64,000 nucleotides of DNA from the NCBI RefSeq assembly GCF_014204985.1, contig NZ_JACHMP010000001.1, positions 3,596,001 through 3,660,000 of the forward strand. The letters are read 5' to 3'. Below the pieces are notes generated by a model. That model was not told the origin of the DNA. It did no database searches and saw only the letters and a program-made list of their open reading frames with translations. This document shows, one piece after another, positions 27,632 to 36,055 of this stretch. Source of the stretch: Streptosporangium becharense (GTDB lineage: Bacteria; Actinomycetota; Actinomycetes; Streptosporangiales; Streptosporangiaceae). Position 1 is the stretch's first letter; the number at the start of each line of letters is the position of its first letter. The position numbers were made by a program, and so were the translations under genes.

Positions 27632-28705
27632 TCAGCGGTCCCGCTGCCGCACCATGAGCCGGATGATGTACGACCTGGCGCCGGAGAGCCTGACCTGCTG
27701 AAGGTGAACGGGGGTCAGCCGCTGCCGGATGGCGGTGGCCAGGTCGTCGGCGTCCGGGATCAGCACCACGGCCATCCCGTCGGGGACGAGCACCCGCCGC
27801 AGCTCCCCCCACCACCGGGAGGGGGCCGCGCCGAGCAGGCCGCGCGCGTCGACCTGAGCGCCCCACGGCGGGTTGCACACGACGCGGTCGACACTGCCGT
27901 CGGGCAGCGGCAGATCGCCCGCGTCGGCCGGCCGCAGGGTGACGGCCGGCGAGCCCGCCGCGTTCGCGCGGGCCGCCCGCAGCGCGTCCGGGTCCAGGTC
28001 GAACCCGTGGAGGCGGGCTTCCGGCTGGAGGGCACCGGCCTCGACGAGCAGGGTGCCCGCGCCACAGCAGGGGTCGAGGACCCGGTGCTCCGGCCGGATG
28101 TCGGCCAGACCGGCCATGGCCGCGGCCACCGGGGGATGCAGGGTGCCGGGGATCGTCCGCAGCTTGTAGGCACGCCGGTGCAGGGGCCGGTCGGCGATCC
28201 TCAGCATGAGCGTCGCCCGCGTGCCGTCCAGGGTCAGCCGCCAGGCGCTGTGGCCCGCCGGAGGCGCGCTTCCCCCCCGCCGCGGGTGGTAGCCGACCCC
28301 CAGCCTCCGCGACAGGGCCAGGCCGACGGCGTCCTCGGCGTCGTACCGGTTGAAGTTGCGCCTCCCCAGGAAGGACGCCGACACCTCCACTCCGGTGAGT
28401 TCGCCGGAGCCGCCGCAGTCCTGCCGGTGCCGCAGCAGCGTCTCCGTGTCGGCCACCGCGGCGAGTCCGGCGAGTCCGGCGACGTCCGCCCTGGCCGGGC
28501 CGACGTCCGGTGACCGCGCGGCGAGCAGGAACACGTCGTCGGCGGTCCGCAACCGGACCGTCCGGGGTTCCGGCCGCCGCGTGCAGAAGTGCACTTCACG
28601 ATGGCCGAGCCGGGTGATGGTGCCGAGGCCGAGCTGAAGGATCTCAGCGGCCACCGTGGGCTCCAGCCCACGGACGCACCGCGCCACCAGGCGCGCCGCC
28701 GTCAC
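27632..28705 (-). CDS. THUMP/TRM11-type RNA methyltransferase
   Basis: This SAM-dependent methyltransferase has the motif I loop VLDPCCGAGTLLVEAG, an acidic motif II (HGFDLDPDALRAARANA), and the catalytic NPPWG typical of base-amino methyltransferases that make N2-methylguanosine. The N-terminal ~130 residues look like a ferredoxin-like plus THUMP region (ARCVRGLEPTVAAEIL; GRRNFNRYDAEDAVGLAL). GTG 28705 gives 357 residues and fits the fold start. The frame is open to an ATG at 28816, whose extra 37 residues are basic and non-conserved-looking. The RNA target is not shown. Confidence 0.78.
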   Translation of the reverse strand: MTAARLVARCVRGLEPTVAAEILQLGLGTITRLGHREVHFCTRRPEPRTVRLRTADDVFLLAARSPDVGPARADVAGLAGLAAVADTETLLRHRQDCGGSGELTGVEVSASFLGRRNFNRYDAEDAVGLALSRRLGVGYHPRRGGSAPPAGHSAWRLTLDGTRATLMLRIADRPLHRRAYKLRTIPGTLHPPVAAAMAGLADIRPEHRVLDPCCGAGTLLVEAGALQPEARLHGFDLDPDALRAARANAAGSPAVTLRPADAGDLPLPDGSVDRVVCNPPWGAQVDARGLLGAAPSRWWGELRRVLVPDGMAVVLIPDADDLATAIRQRLTPVHLQQVRLSGARSYIIRLMVRQRDR

Positions 28706-28932
28706 GGGACGACGAAGGCGCCGGGACGCGGGGCGGTGAGAAAGATCACGCGAACGCGCATGATGACCGTTCTTCTCCCACGTCAAGACCCGGGGCGGCG
28801 CTACGCCGTCCCGCATCGTCGGCGACGGGGGCTCCTCGCCTCGCCGACGGCGTCTTAACGTCGGTAGAAGAACGTCATGGCACGGAGGATAGCAGCGAAG
28901 ACGATCTATCGTCGCGACACGGAGGAGCCCCC

Positions 28933-31101
28933 ATGCCGTTCAGGCCACCGACCGGGTGCCCCGCCCCGGACCCCGCGCTCGCCGCCCGCCTCGCCGCGGC
29001 CGGCCGGTACGACGAGCTCCACGCCCTCCTGACCGACGTGTCGTGGATCCGCGCGCGCCTGCGCCACGGGCGGTTCGACGACCTGGCGGCCGACTACCGG
29101 CACGCGCGCGACACCCTGTCCCCGCACGTCCTGGCCGCCTTGCGGATGTCGGCCCGCGTGGTCACCGCCGATCCCGACCGGGTACGGGTCCAGCTGGTCA
29201 ACCGGCTCCACCGCCACCCCGATCCCGCCATCGCCGCGTGGGCGTCGCGGAACACCCCCAACGACCTTCCCCGGCCGTGTCTGGCCCCGGTGGGCTTCGC
29301 GCTCGTGACCACCACGGAGGATCTGGGGGACACGCTCACCGGCCGCGACCAGTGGACGCGTCGGCCGGTGGCGGTGACGGCGGACGGGCGCCGGGTGGTC
29401 AGCGGGGGCTTCTTGACGGTGTGGGTCTGGGATCTCGACACCGGCCGGCAGCACGCCGTGCTTCCCGGCCACGACGACGGGGTGCGGGCGGTGGCGGTGA
29501 CCCCCGACGGCAGCCACATCGTCAGCGGTGACCACGGCGGCACGGTCCGGGTGTGGGACCTCGACAGCAGGCGGCTGGTGGCCGAGCTGACCGGCCACGA
29601 CGGTGGGGTGTGGTCGCTGGCGGTGACCTCCGACGGGCGACACGTCATCAGCGGTGACGACAACGGCGTGTTCCGGCTGTGGGACTTCACCACCGGGCAG
29701 GTGACCGAGTGGGAGGGCCACGACGGCTGGAGGGTGTGGTCGGTGGCGGCGACCCCCGACGGACGCCACGCCGTCAGCGGTGACGGCGACGGGAGGATCT
29801 GGGTGTGGGACCTGGGGACCCGGCGGTGCCGGGCCGTCCTGACCGGCCACGACGACCTGGTGATGTCGGTGGCGGTGACCCCCGACGGACGCCACGTCGT
29901 CAGCGGCGGTGACGACGGCACGGTCCGGGTGTGGGACCTGGCCACCGGGCGGTGCCAGGCCGTGCTGACCGGCCACGACGGCGGCGTGCGGGCGGTGGCG
30001 GTGACCCCCGACGGACGCCATGCCGTCAGCGGCGGCCGTGACGGCACCGTCCGCGTATGGGACCTGGAGACCCGGCGGCAGCTGACCGTCCTGGCCGGAG
30101 GCGACGACGACGTGCTGTCGGTGGCCGTGTCCCCTGACGGACGCGTCGTCAGCGGGGGCAACGGGACCGTCCGGGTCTGGGACCTGCGGACCGGGCGGCA
30201 GCAGGCCGTGCTGGCCAGTACCGACGACGAGATGTCGGCGCTGGCGGCGACCCGCGACGGTCGTCGTGCCGTCAGCGGCGGCGGCGACGGCACGGTCCGG
30301 GTGTGGGACCTGGAGACCCAGCGGCAACTGGCCGTGCTGACCGGCCACCACTTCGGCGTGCGAACGGTCGCGGTGACCCCCGACGGGCGACGTGCCGTCA
30401 GCGGCGACGGCGACGGCACGGTCCGGGTGTGGGACCTGGAGACCCAGCGGCAGCTGGCCGTGCTGACCGGCCACCACTTCGGCGTGCGGGCGATGGCGGT
30501 GACCCCCGACGGACGTCGTGCCGTCAGCGGCGACGGCGACGGCACCATCCGCGTGTGGGACCTGGAGACCCGGCGCCTGCACACCACACTCACCGGCCAC
30601 CACGACTGGGTGACGGCGCTGACGGTGACCCCCGACGGGCGACACGTCATCAGCGGCGGCAGCGACGGCGCCATGTGCGTATGGGACCTGGAGACCCGGC
30701 AGCGCCAGACCGTACTGACCGGCCATGACAGCGAGGTGACGTCGGTGGCGGTGACCCCCGACGGTCGTCGTGCCGTCAGCGGCGGCGGCGACGGCACCAT
30801 CCGCGTGTGGGACCTGGAAACCGGCCGGCAGCACGCCACGTTCACCGGCCACCGGCACTGGGTGCGGACGGTGGCGGTGACCCCCGACGGGCGACACGCC
30901 GTCAGCGGCGGCGACCTCGACGGCACCGTCCGCCTGTGGGACCTGGAAACCGGGCAGCGGATCGCGGACTGGGTGGGCGACCAACCGGTCGTGGCGTGCC
31001 ACGTGCCGACCGGTGAAACGCTCAGGATCGTGGTGGGGCAGCTGAACGGCCGGCCCTACGTCCTCGAACTCCAGGACGCCGCCCCGCCGGGACGGGAGTA
31101 G
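28933..31101 (+). CDS. WD40-repeat protein with APAF-like helical N-terminus
   Basis: This 722-residue protein has a helical N-terminus (residues ~1-110; ELHALLTDVSWIRARLRHG, DLAADYRHARD, LAALRMSARVVTADPDRV). That resembles the helical region preceding WD40 repeats in bacterial NB-ARC/STAND proteins. From ~residue 138 come 13 clear WD40 units plus a weaker last one, each about 42 residues of the form VAVTPDGRHAVSGG...GTVRVWDLETGR...LTGHD, enough for two seven-bladed propellers. There is no P-loop. DNA repeat period is ~126 bp and units 8 and 9 are nearly identical, showing recent duplication. It is divergent from the methyltransferase. Binding partner unknown. Confidence 0.88.
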   Translation: MPFRPPTGCPAPDPALAARLAAAGRYDELHALLTDVSWIRARLRHGRFDDLAADYRHARDTLSPHVLAALRMSARVVTADPDRVRVQLVNRLHRHPDPAIAAWASRNTPNDLPRPCLAPVGFALVTTTEDLGDTLTGRDQWTRRPVAVTADGRRVVSGGFLTVWVWDLDTGRQHAVLPGHDDGVRAVAVTPDGSHIVSGDHGGTVRVWDLDSRRLVAELTGHDGGVWSLAVTSDGRHVISGDDNGVFRLWDFTTGQVTEWEGHDGWRVWSVAATPDGRHAVSGDGDGRIWVWDLGTRRCRAVLTGHDDLVMSVAVTPDGRHVVSGGDDGTVRVWDLATGRCQAVLTGHDGGVRAVAVTPDGRHAVSGGRDGTVRVWDLETRRQLTVLAGGDDDVLSVAVSPDGRVVSGGNGTVRVWDLRTGRQQAVLASTDDEMSALAATRDGRRAVSGGGDGTVRVWDLETQRQLAVLTGHHFGVRTVAVTPDGRRAVSGDGDGTVRVWDLETQRQLAVLTGHHFGVRAMAVTPDGRRAVSGDGDGTIRVWDLETRRLHTTLTGHHDWVTALTVTPDGRHVISGGSDGAMCVWDLETRQRQTVLTGHDSEVTSVAVTPDGRRAVSGGGDGTIRVWDLETGRQHATFTGHRHWVRTVAVTPDGRHAVSGGDLDGTVRLWDLETGQRIADWVGDQPVVACHVPTGETLRIVVGQLNGRPYVLELQDAAPPGRE

Positions 31102-31168
31102 CGACTGCAGCCGCCGCCCCGGCATCACCTTCCAGCGCATCATCGCCTGGAAGGGGCGGGAAGGACCG

Positions 31169-32581
31169 TCACGGTTTCGGCATGCGGGCCTCCCGGATGT
31201 CGTGGAGGTGGATGAGGACATCGAAGGAACGGGCGATCGCGACGTCGTCGAGCGGGTACGGGTACTGCGTGCCGATGTTGCGCGTGGGGCGGGCGACGTT
31301 CAGCCAGGCGCGCGCCGCGGCCGGTGCCCTGCGGATGTCGAGGTAGTAGTCCCGGTGACGGACCCTGTCGAGGGTGTGCTCGTTCGTACCGGGCCCGGCC
31401 GCGTCCACGGTGAACTTCTTCCAGTCACCGCCGATAGCCGTGTCCTTCGACAGGAAGGAACCCCGGTCGAAGGTGAAGCCGATGGGGAGATACTTCCCCC
31501 CCAGTGCGTCGCGCAGGTACGACCCTTGGGTCTTAGGGTACAGCGCGGGATCACTGGCCACGTACCCGACATGGCTGTTCTGCGCCGACACCAGTACCTT
31601 CTCGCCGGTACGCCGCTGCCACCAGACGGTGTTGTCGGCCATCACCTGGTCGCGGTAGCGCTGCGCGGCGGGCAGCGCGGCCTTGTCGGTGAAGTCGAAG
31701 GCGAGGAACGTGGCCGTCTGGGAGATGGACCGGGCGTTCTGAACCGCGAGCTCGAACTCGTCGTCCGTGCCCTTCTGGCCGTTGATCAGCTTCAGGGCCT
31801 CCTGTGCGTTGGCGGCGAGCTTCTGCCGTTCCGCCAGGGGCTTGCCCAGGTAGGCGAACACGTCGTCGATCGGACGCAGACCGGTGTAGAGCTCCGTGAC
31901 GCGTGGCAGCGACTCCGGGTGATCGCGTCGCACGTAGTCGGTCACGCGGCCGAAGAAGTCGTCGCCCAGCTTGGGGGCGGCGATGTCGTTGCCGATGAAG
32001 TGGACCGTGCGGCCGGGGTGGCGGCGGTTGTGGTCCCGCATCCACTCGATGAGGTGCACGAACTCCTCCCGATCCCACGGCGTGCCGGCCAGCGCCTCTT
32101 TCGCGATCTTCCGCGCGTCCCCCTTGCCGGTCTGGAGGTAGTCGTCGATCTGGACTCCCGCGGGCCAGCCCAGCTCCAGGGCGAAGGTGGTGAAGCCCTT
32201 CTCCTTGACGAGGTGGCGGAAGACCCGCTCCTTCATGGTGAAGAACTCGTGCGAGCCGTGGGTGGCCTCGCCGAGACCGACCACCTTGGCGTCGCCGATC
32301 ATCGAGCCCAGAGCTCGCAGGTCGACCCTGTTCCCTCCGGGCTCGGTCGAGCGCAGCGGCTGGGCCGCCTGCTCCAGCGCGTGGACCGGATCCTGTCCTC
32401 CGCCGGCCTCGCCGACCGGGGCCGCCTGGGCCGCCACGGGGGTGGCCCGGGCCGTCACGAGGCCCGTCTGGGCCGCCACAGGGGCTGCCTGAGCCGCCAC
32501 GGGGATGAGGAACGCCCCCGCCGCGATCACCGCCGTCACCGGCAGCCCCAGTCGGCTGATGCGTTTGTGCTCCCTGGCCAT
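31169..32581 (-). CDS. Secreted erythromycin-esterase-family hydrolase
   Basis: This 470-residue protein has a signal peptide (ISRLGLPVTAVIAAGAFLIP, ending AQAAP) and then an Ala/Val-rich spacer with repeated PVAAQ units. The catalytic domain belongs to the erythromycin esterase (EreA/EreB-like) family: VGLGEATHGSHEFF carries the Glu and His of the active site, followed by FIGNDI and VLVSAQNSHVGYV. Family members open macrolide lactone rings, but many secreted homologues have unknown substrates. ATG 32581 follows AGAGGTG. A hairpin-forming repeat lies 39 bases upstream. Confidence 0.85.
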   Translation of the reverse strand: MAREHKRISRLGLPVTAVIAAGAFLIPVAAQAAPVAAQTGLVTARATPVAAQAAPVGEAGGGQDPVHALEQAAQPLRSTEPGGNRVDLRALGSMIGDAKVVGLGEATHGSHEFFTMKERVFRHLVKEKGFTTFALELGWPAGVQIDDYLQTGKGDARKIAKEALAGTPWDREEFVHLIEWMRDHNRRHPGRTVHFIGNDIAAPKLGDDFFGRVTDYVRRDHPESLPRVTELYTGLRPIDDVFAYLGKPLAERQKLAANAQEALKLINGQKGTDDEFELAVQNARSISQTATFLAFDFTDKAALPAAQRYRDQVMADNTVWWQRRTGEKVLVSAQNSHVGYVASDPALYPKTQGSYLRDALGGKYLPIGFTFDRGSFLSKDTAIGGDWKKFTVDAAGPGTNEHTLDRVRHRDYYLDIRRAPAAARAWLNVARPTRNIGTQYPYPLDDVAIARSFDVLIHLHDIREARMPKP

Positions 32582-32619
32582 ATCGGTCACCTCTTACGCG
32601 CGTATCGCCACTTGATAAA

Positions 32620-32646
32620 GGGCGGATCTCACGGTGAGATCCGCCC
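32620..32646. promoter_or_regulatory. 27-nt inverted repeat in the esterase leader
   Basis: GGGCGGATCTCAC (32620-32632) is the exact reverse complement of GTGAGATCCGCCC (32634-32646), with one base between. It lies 39 bases before the esterase start. It could be an operator or, if transcribed, a leader hairpin. The remaining gap 32647-32861 shows only a short GACGCT/AGCGTC hairpin at about 32691-32706. Confidence 0.55.
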
Positions 32647-32861
32647 GCTGACGAAGCTACGGCCGCGCTGATACCCCCTCCCATGACGCTGACCAGCGTC
32701 TTTCGGGTCAGGTGGGCCGGTGCGGCCGGGTGGGGCGGGCCTTACCCCGACCCGCCGGGGGTGCGCTCTGCCCGTACCTCCCTTCGCGCCGGGTCGGAGC
32801 GAGCGGGGTGTGCGGCGCGGCGATACGAAGTCCCCCCGCATCGCCACGGCTCATGGTGTCG

Positions 32862-33173
32862 TCACTGTCCGGCAGCGAGCCGTTCGGCGAGCCTGCGCGC
32901 GACCTCAGGCAGGTCGTCCGCCGAGGCGTGATCGGCGGGTTCTTCCATGTAGGCGGCGCTCCAGCAGAAGACGGTGCCCGCGCGGTCGGTCCACACGGTC
33001 AGCGCGTCCCCGATCACCAGGCGCGGCGGCCCCATGTCATATGCGATCTCCGGGTGGATCCGGTGATCGTGGAGTTCGACGCGCAGGCGCCGCAGGGCGG
33101 TGGCGGCGGCCGACCAGCGGTCGGTCACCGCCCTCAGCCGGTCACCTGCGGGGGTACCGGGCAGCGGGATCAC
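32862..33173 (-). CDS. Small hypothetical protein (third of a three-gene set)
   Basis: A 103-residue soluble protein: an N-terminal helical part (DRLRAVTDRWSAAATALRRL), then a beta region (PRLVIGDALTVWTDRAGTVF) and a final amphipathic helix (DDLPEVARRLAERLAAG). It starts two bases before the end of the preceding gene, so the three genes form one operon. No family recognised. The WTD/FCW segment looks like the YTDGEKFWW segment of the first gene, suggesting relatedness. Confidence 0.6.
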   Translation of the reverse strand: MIPLPGTPAGDRLRAVTDRWSAAATALRRLRVELHDHRIHPEIAYDMGPPRLVIGDALTVWTDRAGTVFCWSAAYMEEPADHASADDLPEVARRLAERLAAGQ

Positions 33174-33175
33174 CG

Positions 33176-33559
33176 TCAGGTCCTTTCTTCGGCGGATGGA
33201 GCTTCGGTGGGTGAAGGCGGCCCCGGGACGTGTTCCTGCCGGCTCGGTAGCCGGCCGCGGGGGCCGGGAACGTGTCCCGGGGCCACGGGGTCCGGCGGGC
33301 CCGGATGACCGGCCTCACCGGGAGCGGGCGGCGCGGCGTCTCGGAGCAGGGTCCGCCGGAGGTCGAGGTCCACCTGTCGCATGCGGTTCCACAGCTCGGT
33401 CGCGGTGCGTCCATGGACGGTGCGGCAGCGATCCGGCGCGCTGCACTCCCAGGCGTCGAACCGCCTGCGCCAGGGGCTCCACATGACGAACCAGGTGGGG
33501 GCGTGCTCCTGCACCTGCTTGGCGACCAGTGCCGCGGTCGCGTCAGCGCGGGATGACAT
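33176..33559 (-). CDS. Small hypothetical protein (second of a three-gene set)
   Basis: A 127-residue protein. Residues ~1-75 look folded (VQEHAPTWFVMWSPWRRRFD, Trp-rich, with Cys in WECSAPDRCRTVHG) and the last ~50 are Pro/Gly-rich and disordered. The start overlaps the upstream gene by 17 bases. No family recognised; the short Trp-rich domain is seen next to XRE-type regulators in actinomycetes, as far as I know without assigned function. Confidence 0.55.
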   Translation of the reverse strand: MSSRADATAALVAKQVQEHAPTWFVMWSPWRRRFDAWECSAPDRCRTVHGRTATELWNRMRQVDLDLRRTLLRDAAPPAPGEAGHPGPPDPVAPGHVPGPRGRLPSRQEHVPGPPSPTEAPSAEERT

Positions 33560-33938
33560 GCTCTGCCATGACCACGTCGGCCGGCGGCGACGGCTCGCCG
33601 CCCAGCAGGCCGGCGGCGTCCCTGCCGCGCAGGATGGCGTGGTGCCCGGCGAGCTGCTCGGCGGCCACGGGCAGCGTCAGTGCGGAGCTGAGCACGGGGC
33701 TGCCGGAGTCGCCGGGCTCGGGGCCGGTCCACCAGAACTTCTCACCGTCGGTGTAGGCCGGCAGCCCGTAGTGGACGGACAGAATGGCGCGGCCGGAGGC
33801 GAGTTCGTGGACGTCGGCCGAGATGCCGTAGACGTCGGCCAGCACGGCGGCGAGTTCCTCAGCACGGCGCACGGACAGCGGGATGGACGGCGCGGCGGCA
33901 TCCGTCTGGGAAGGGGGAACACCGCCGCACCTGCTCAT
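33543..33938 (-). CDS. Small hypothetical protein (first of a three-gene set)
   Basis: A 131-residue soluble protein if ATG 33938 is used; the frame is open to 34037 but the extra 33 residues are Arg/Pro-rich. It contains AEELAAVLADVYGISADVHEL and SVHYGLPAYTDGEKFWW, then a helical end. It is the first gene of a three-gene minus-strand operon facing away from the XRE/TPR regulator. No family recognised. Confidence 0.55.
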   Translation of the reverse strand: MSRCGGVPPSQTDAAAPSIPLSVRRAEELAAVLADVYGISADVHELASGRAILSVHYGLPAYTDGEKFWWTGPEPGDSGSPVLSSALTLPVAAEQLAGHHAILRGRDAAGLLGGEPSPPADVVMAEHVIPR

Positions 33939-34290
33939 GGGGGCGTCGCCCGGCCCCGGGGCCGGGCTCACGCCGCGACCTCGTACCGGTGCGAGAGGGT
34001 GTGCACCTCGTGGGTGCAGGGGGCGTGACCGCACCATCGGCAGCCGAGCGGCGGCAGTGGGGCACCTGCTCCCCGACGGACGCGGAAAACCCTAACCTTG
34101 GCCATGGGTCAGGACCTCGATTCCTGATCAAGGGGCCCGTCCCGGCGTGCGATGCCGTGGCGGGCTCCGACGTTTCCGTGGTTGTGGAGACGTAGCCATC
34201 ACAACGCGTTAAGCCCGCACACGAACAGGTGACGGTGGGGGAAACTGGGGGAAGGCGTGGTTCCCCAGCCCCGCGAAGAGGTGCATTGCG
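33939..34290. promoter_or_regulatory. Divergent control region before the XRE/TPR regulator
   Basis: This 352-base gap has no credible gene. TGGGGGAA occurs twice (within 34236-34253), and CTGGGGGAA at 34245-34253 faces TTCCCCAG at 34261-34268, a near-perfect inverted repeat that could be the regulator's own site. GAAGAGGTG at about 34275-34283 is the ribosome binding site of the regulator gene. Confidence 0.45.
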
Positions 34291-35517
34291 ATGACCGAAG
34301 TTCCCCCGTGGGCCGCACGACTGCGAGCCGAACGGCGTGAGCGTGACTGGTCACAGCGCGATCTGGCGCGCGAACTCGTCAAAGCCATCGGCGGAGAGAC
34401 ACGGAGCCGCCTACCCGCGCGCGAAAGCATCATCCGGAACATCAAGAAATGGGAAGCCGGCGAGCACCAACCCAAGGATCCCTACCGCCTGCTGTATTGC
34501 CGGGTGTTTGGCCTTGAGGAGGCTGTTCTCTTCGGCCCAGCGGAGCCGCAGGACCGCAATACCGTAGAGACGGACACAAGTACCATCGACCCCACGCCTT
34601 ATCCGCCTCACCATGGCCCCGTAGCTCCGGAGCTCGTCATGTACTTCCTCGAACAGCTTCCCGGCCACTACAAAGCCGACATGTGGCTCGGTCCTCGCCA
34701 TCTCATCCCCACCGTTGCGACCCAGGCTCAGCTCATCAAAGAACTTGCTCAAGTGGCCGACGCGCCCGTGCGCCGCGGGCTGCTGGGCGCTGGGGTCGCC
34801 TATGCGGCCCTGCTCGGTTGGCTGTATCAGGACGCCGGAGACTTCAACCTAAACCGCTCCAGGCTCTGGCGGAGCCTGGCCCTGGATATGGCCCATCGCT
34901 CTCAGGACCCGCAGCTCATCAGCTACGCCCTCACCAACAAGGCGATGCTGGCGGTCGACTTGGAGGACGGGCGTACGGTTGTCGATTACGCCGAGGCGGC
35001 CCTGACCGGCGAGAGCAAGTTGTGTCCGAAGGTGCGGATCCTCGCTCTGGTCCACCAAGCGCATGGCCATTCGATGCTGCCGGCGCAGAATAGGGATCTG
35101 GTCGACCGGCTTCTGGATCAGGCCGCCGATCTTGTGGATCGTGTCGATGACGAACATCCGTGGGGCAATGCCTGCCGCCGGACTCTCGGATACATCGACG
35201 TCCAGCGGGCGACTGCGTACCTCCGGCTGGGTGCCTACCGTGAGGCCATCGCACTGTGGGATCGGATTCTCGGCACCGCGCCGGAATCGGCGCGACGCGA
35301 CAATGGAGTGTTCTGGGCGCGCCAGGCAAGTGCTCTGGCTGCTCTCCCCGAACCTGAGCGGGTCGTCCAGATCGCGTCAGCTACCGCCTCGATCGTCGAA
35401 GGCACCGGATCGGTGAGGCTGCGTCAGGAGCTCAAGGCCATTCCGCGACGAGCAACGGCCTGGGTGGGTACCGCGTCCGGTCGGGAGTTAACTGAGATCA
35501 TCTCCCAGTTCGCCTGA
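34291..35517 (+). CDS. XRE-type regulator with TPR-like C-terminal domain
   Basis: This 408-residue protein has an N-terminal helix-turn-helix (WSQRDLARELVKAIGG; ESIIRNIKKWEAGEHQP) and about 280 residues of paired helices of TPR type (DPQLISYALTNKAMLAVDLE, RATAYLRLGAYREAIALWDR). This layout matches large XRE/TPR regulators of actinomycetes and, in outline, peptide-sensing RRNPP regulators. Codons here use more A/T in third positions than the neighbours, a sign of transfer. The pterin dehydratase gene follows after 19 bases. Targets unknown; the divergent three-gene set is a candidate. Confidence 0.8.
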   Translation: MTEVPPWAARLRAERRERDWSQRDLARELVKAIGGETRSRLPARESIIRNIKKWEAGEHQPKDPYRLLYCRVFGLEEAVLFGPAEPQDRNTVETDTSTIDPTPYPPHHGPVAPELVMYFLEQLPGHYKADMWLGPRHLIPTVATQAQLIKELAQVADAPVRRGLLGAGVAYAALLGWLYQDAGDFNLNRSRLWRSLALDMAHRSQDPQLISYALTNKAMLAVDLEDGRTVVDYAEAALTGESKLCPKVRILALVHQAHGHSMLPAQNRDLVDRLLDQAADLVDRVDDEHPWGNACRRTLGYIDVQRATAYLRLGAYREAIALWDRILGTAPESARRDNGVFWARQASALAALPEPERVVQIASATASIVEGTGSVRLRQELKAIPRRATAWVGTASGRELTEIISQFA

Positions 35518-35536
35518 CCCGCCACCGGAGATGCCG

Positions 35537-35845
35537 ATGATCCCTCAGCCGTTATCCGAAGAAGAGATCGCCACTCAGTTGGCCGGACTACCGGGATGGG
35601 AACGCGAGGGCCACACCCTTGCCCGCACGTTCAAGCAGACCTACCACGAGTGCGTGCACATGGCGATGTACGTCGCTGCCAAGGCTCGAGAGGTCGGCCA
35701 CCATCCCGATGTTCACATCACCTGGCAGCGGATCCGCTTCGTGATCACCACTCATGACGCCGGGAACCGTCTCACGATCAAGGATTTCGAGCTTGCACAT
35801 CACATTGATGCGATCGCTGCAGGTCACGACGCCGAAGCAGTTTAG
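35537..35845 (+). CDS. 4a-hydroxytetrahydrobiopterin dehydratase (PCD)
   Basis: A 102-residue protein with the family's active-site block: AREVGHHPDVHITW (the two His), then FVITTHDAGNRLTIKDFELA. It dehydrates pterin-4a-carbinolamine formed by aromatic amino acid hydroxylases; bacterial copies may have other pterin roles. ATG 35537 is preferred because CCGGAG lies six bases upstream; ATG 35531 would abut that site. It shares the less GC-rich composition of the preceding regulator gene. No hydroxylase is in the window. Confidence 0.9.
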   Translation: MIPQPLSEEEIATQLAGLPGWEREGHTLARTFKQTYHECVHMAMYVAAKAREVGHHPDVHITWQRIRFVITTHDAGNRLTIKDFELAHHIDAIAAGHDAEAV

Positions 35846-36055
35846 GTGTGCAGCGGATCGGTGATCAGTCAGCGGCAGGTCATCGTCCGAAACCGGGCCC
35901 GCCGCTCGTTCGCCACCCGGCGCAGCGGTTCCGCCGGCCGGGCTTCCCCGTCCCGGGTGACATGGTCAGCGGTCGGGAGCGATGCGCCTTGCCGTTGCCG
36001 CGGCGCCTCGGCTTCGTCCTTCGTGACGGCGCACGACCGGCCGCCGGGCCCGGCG

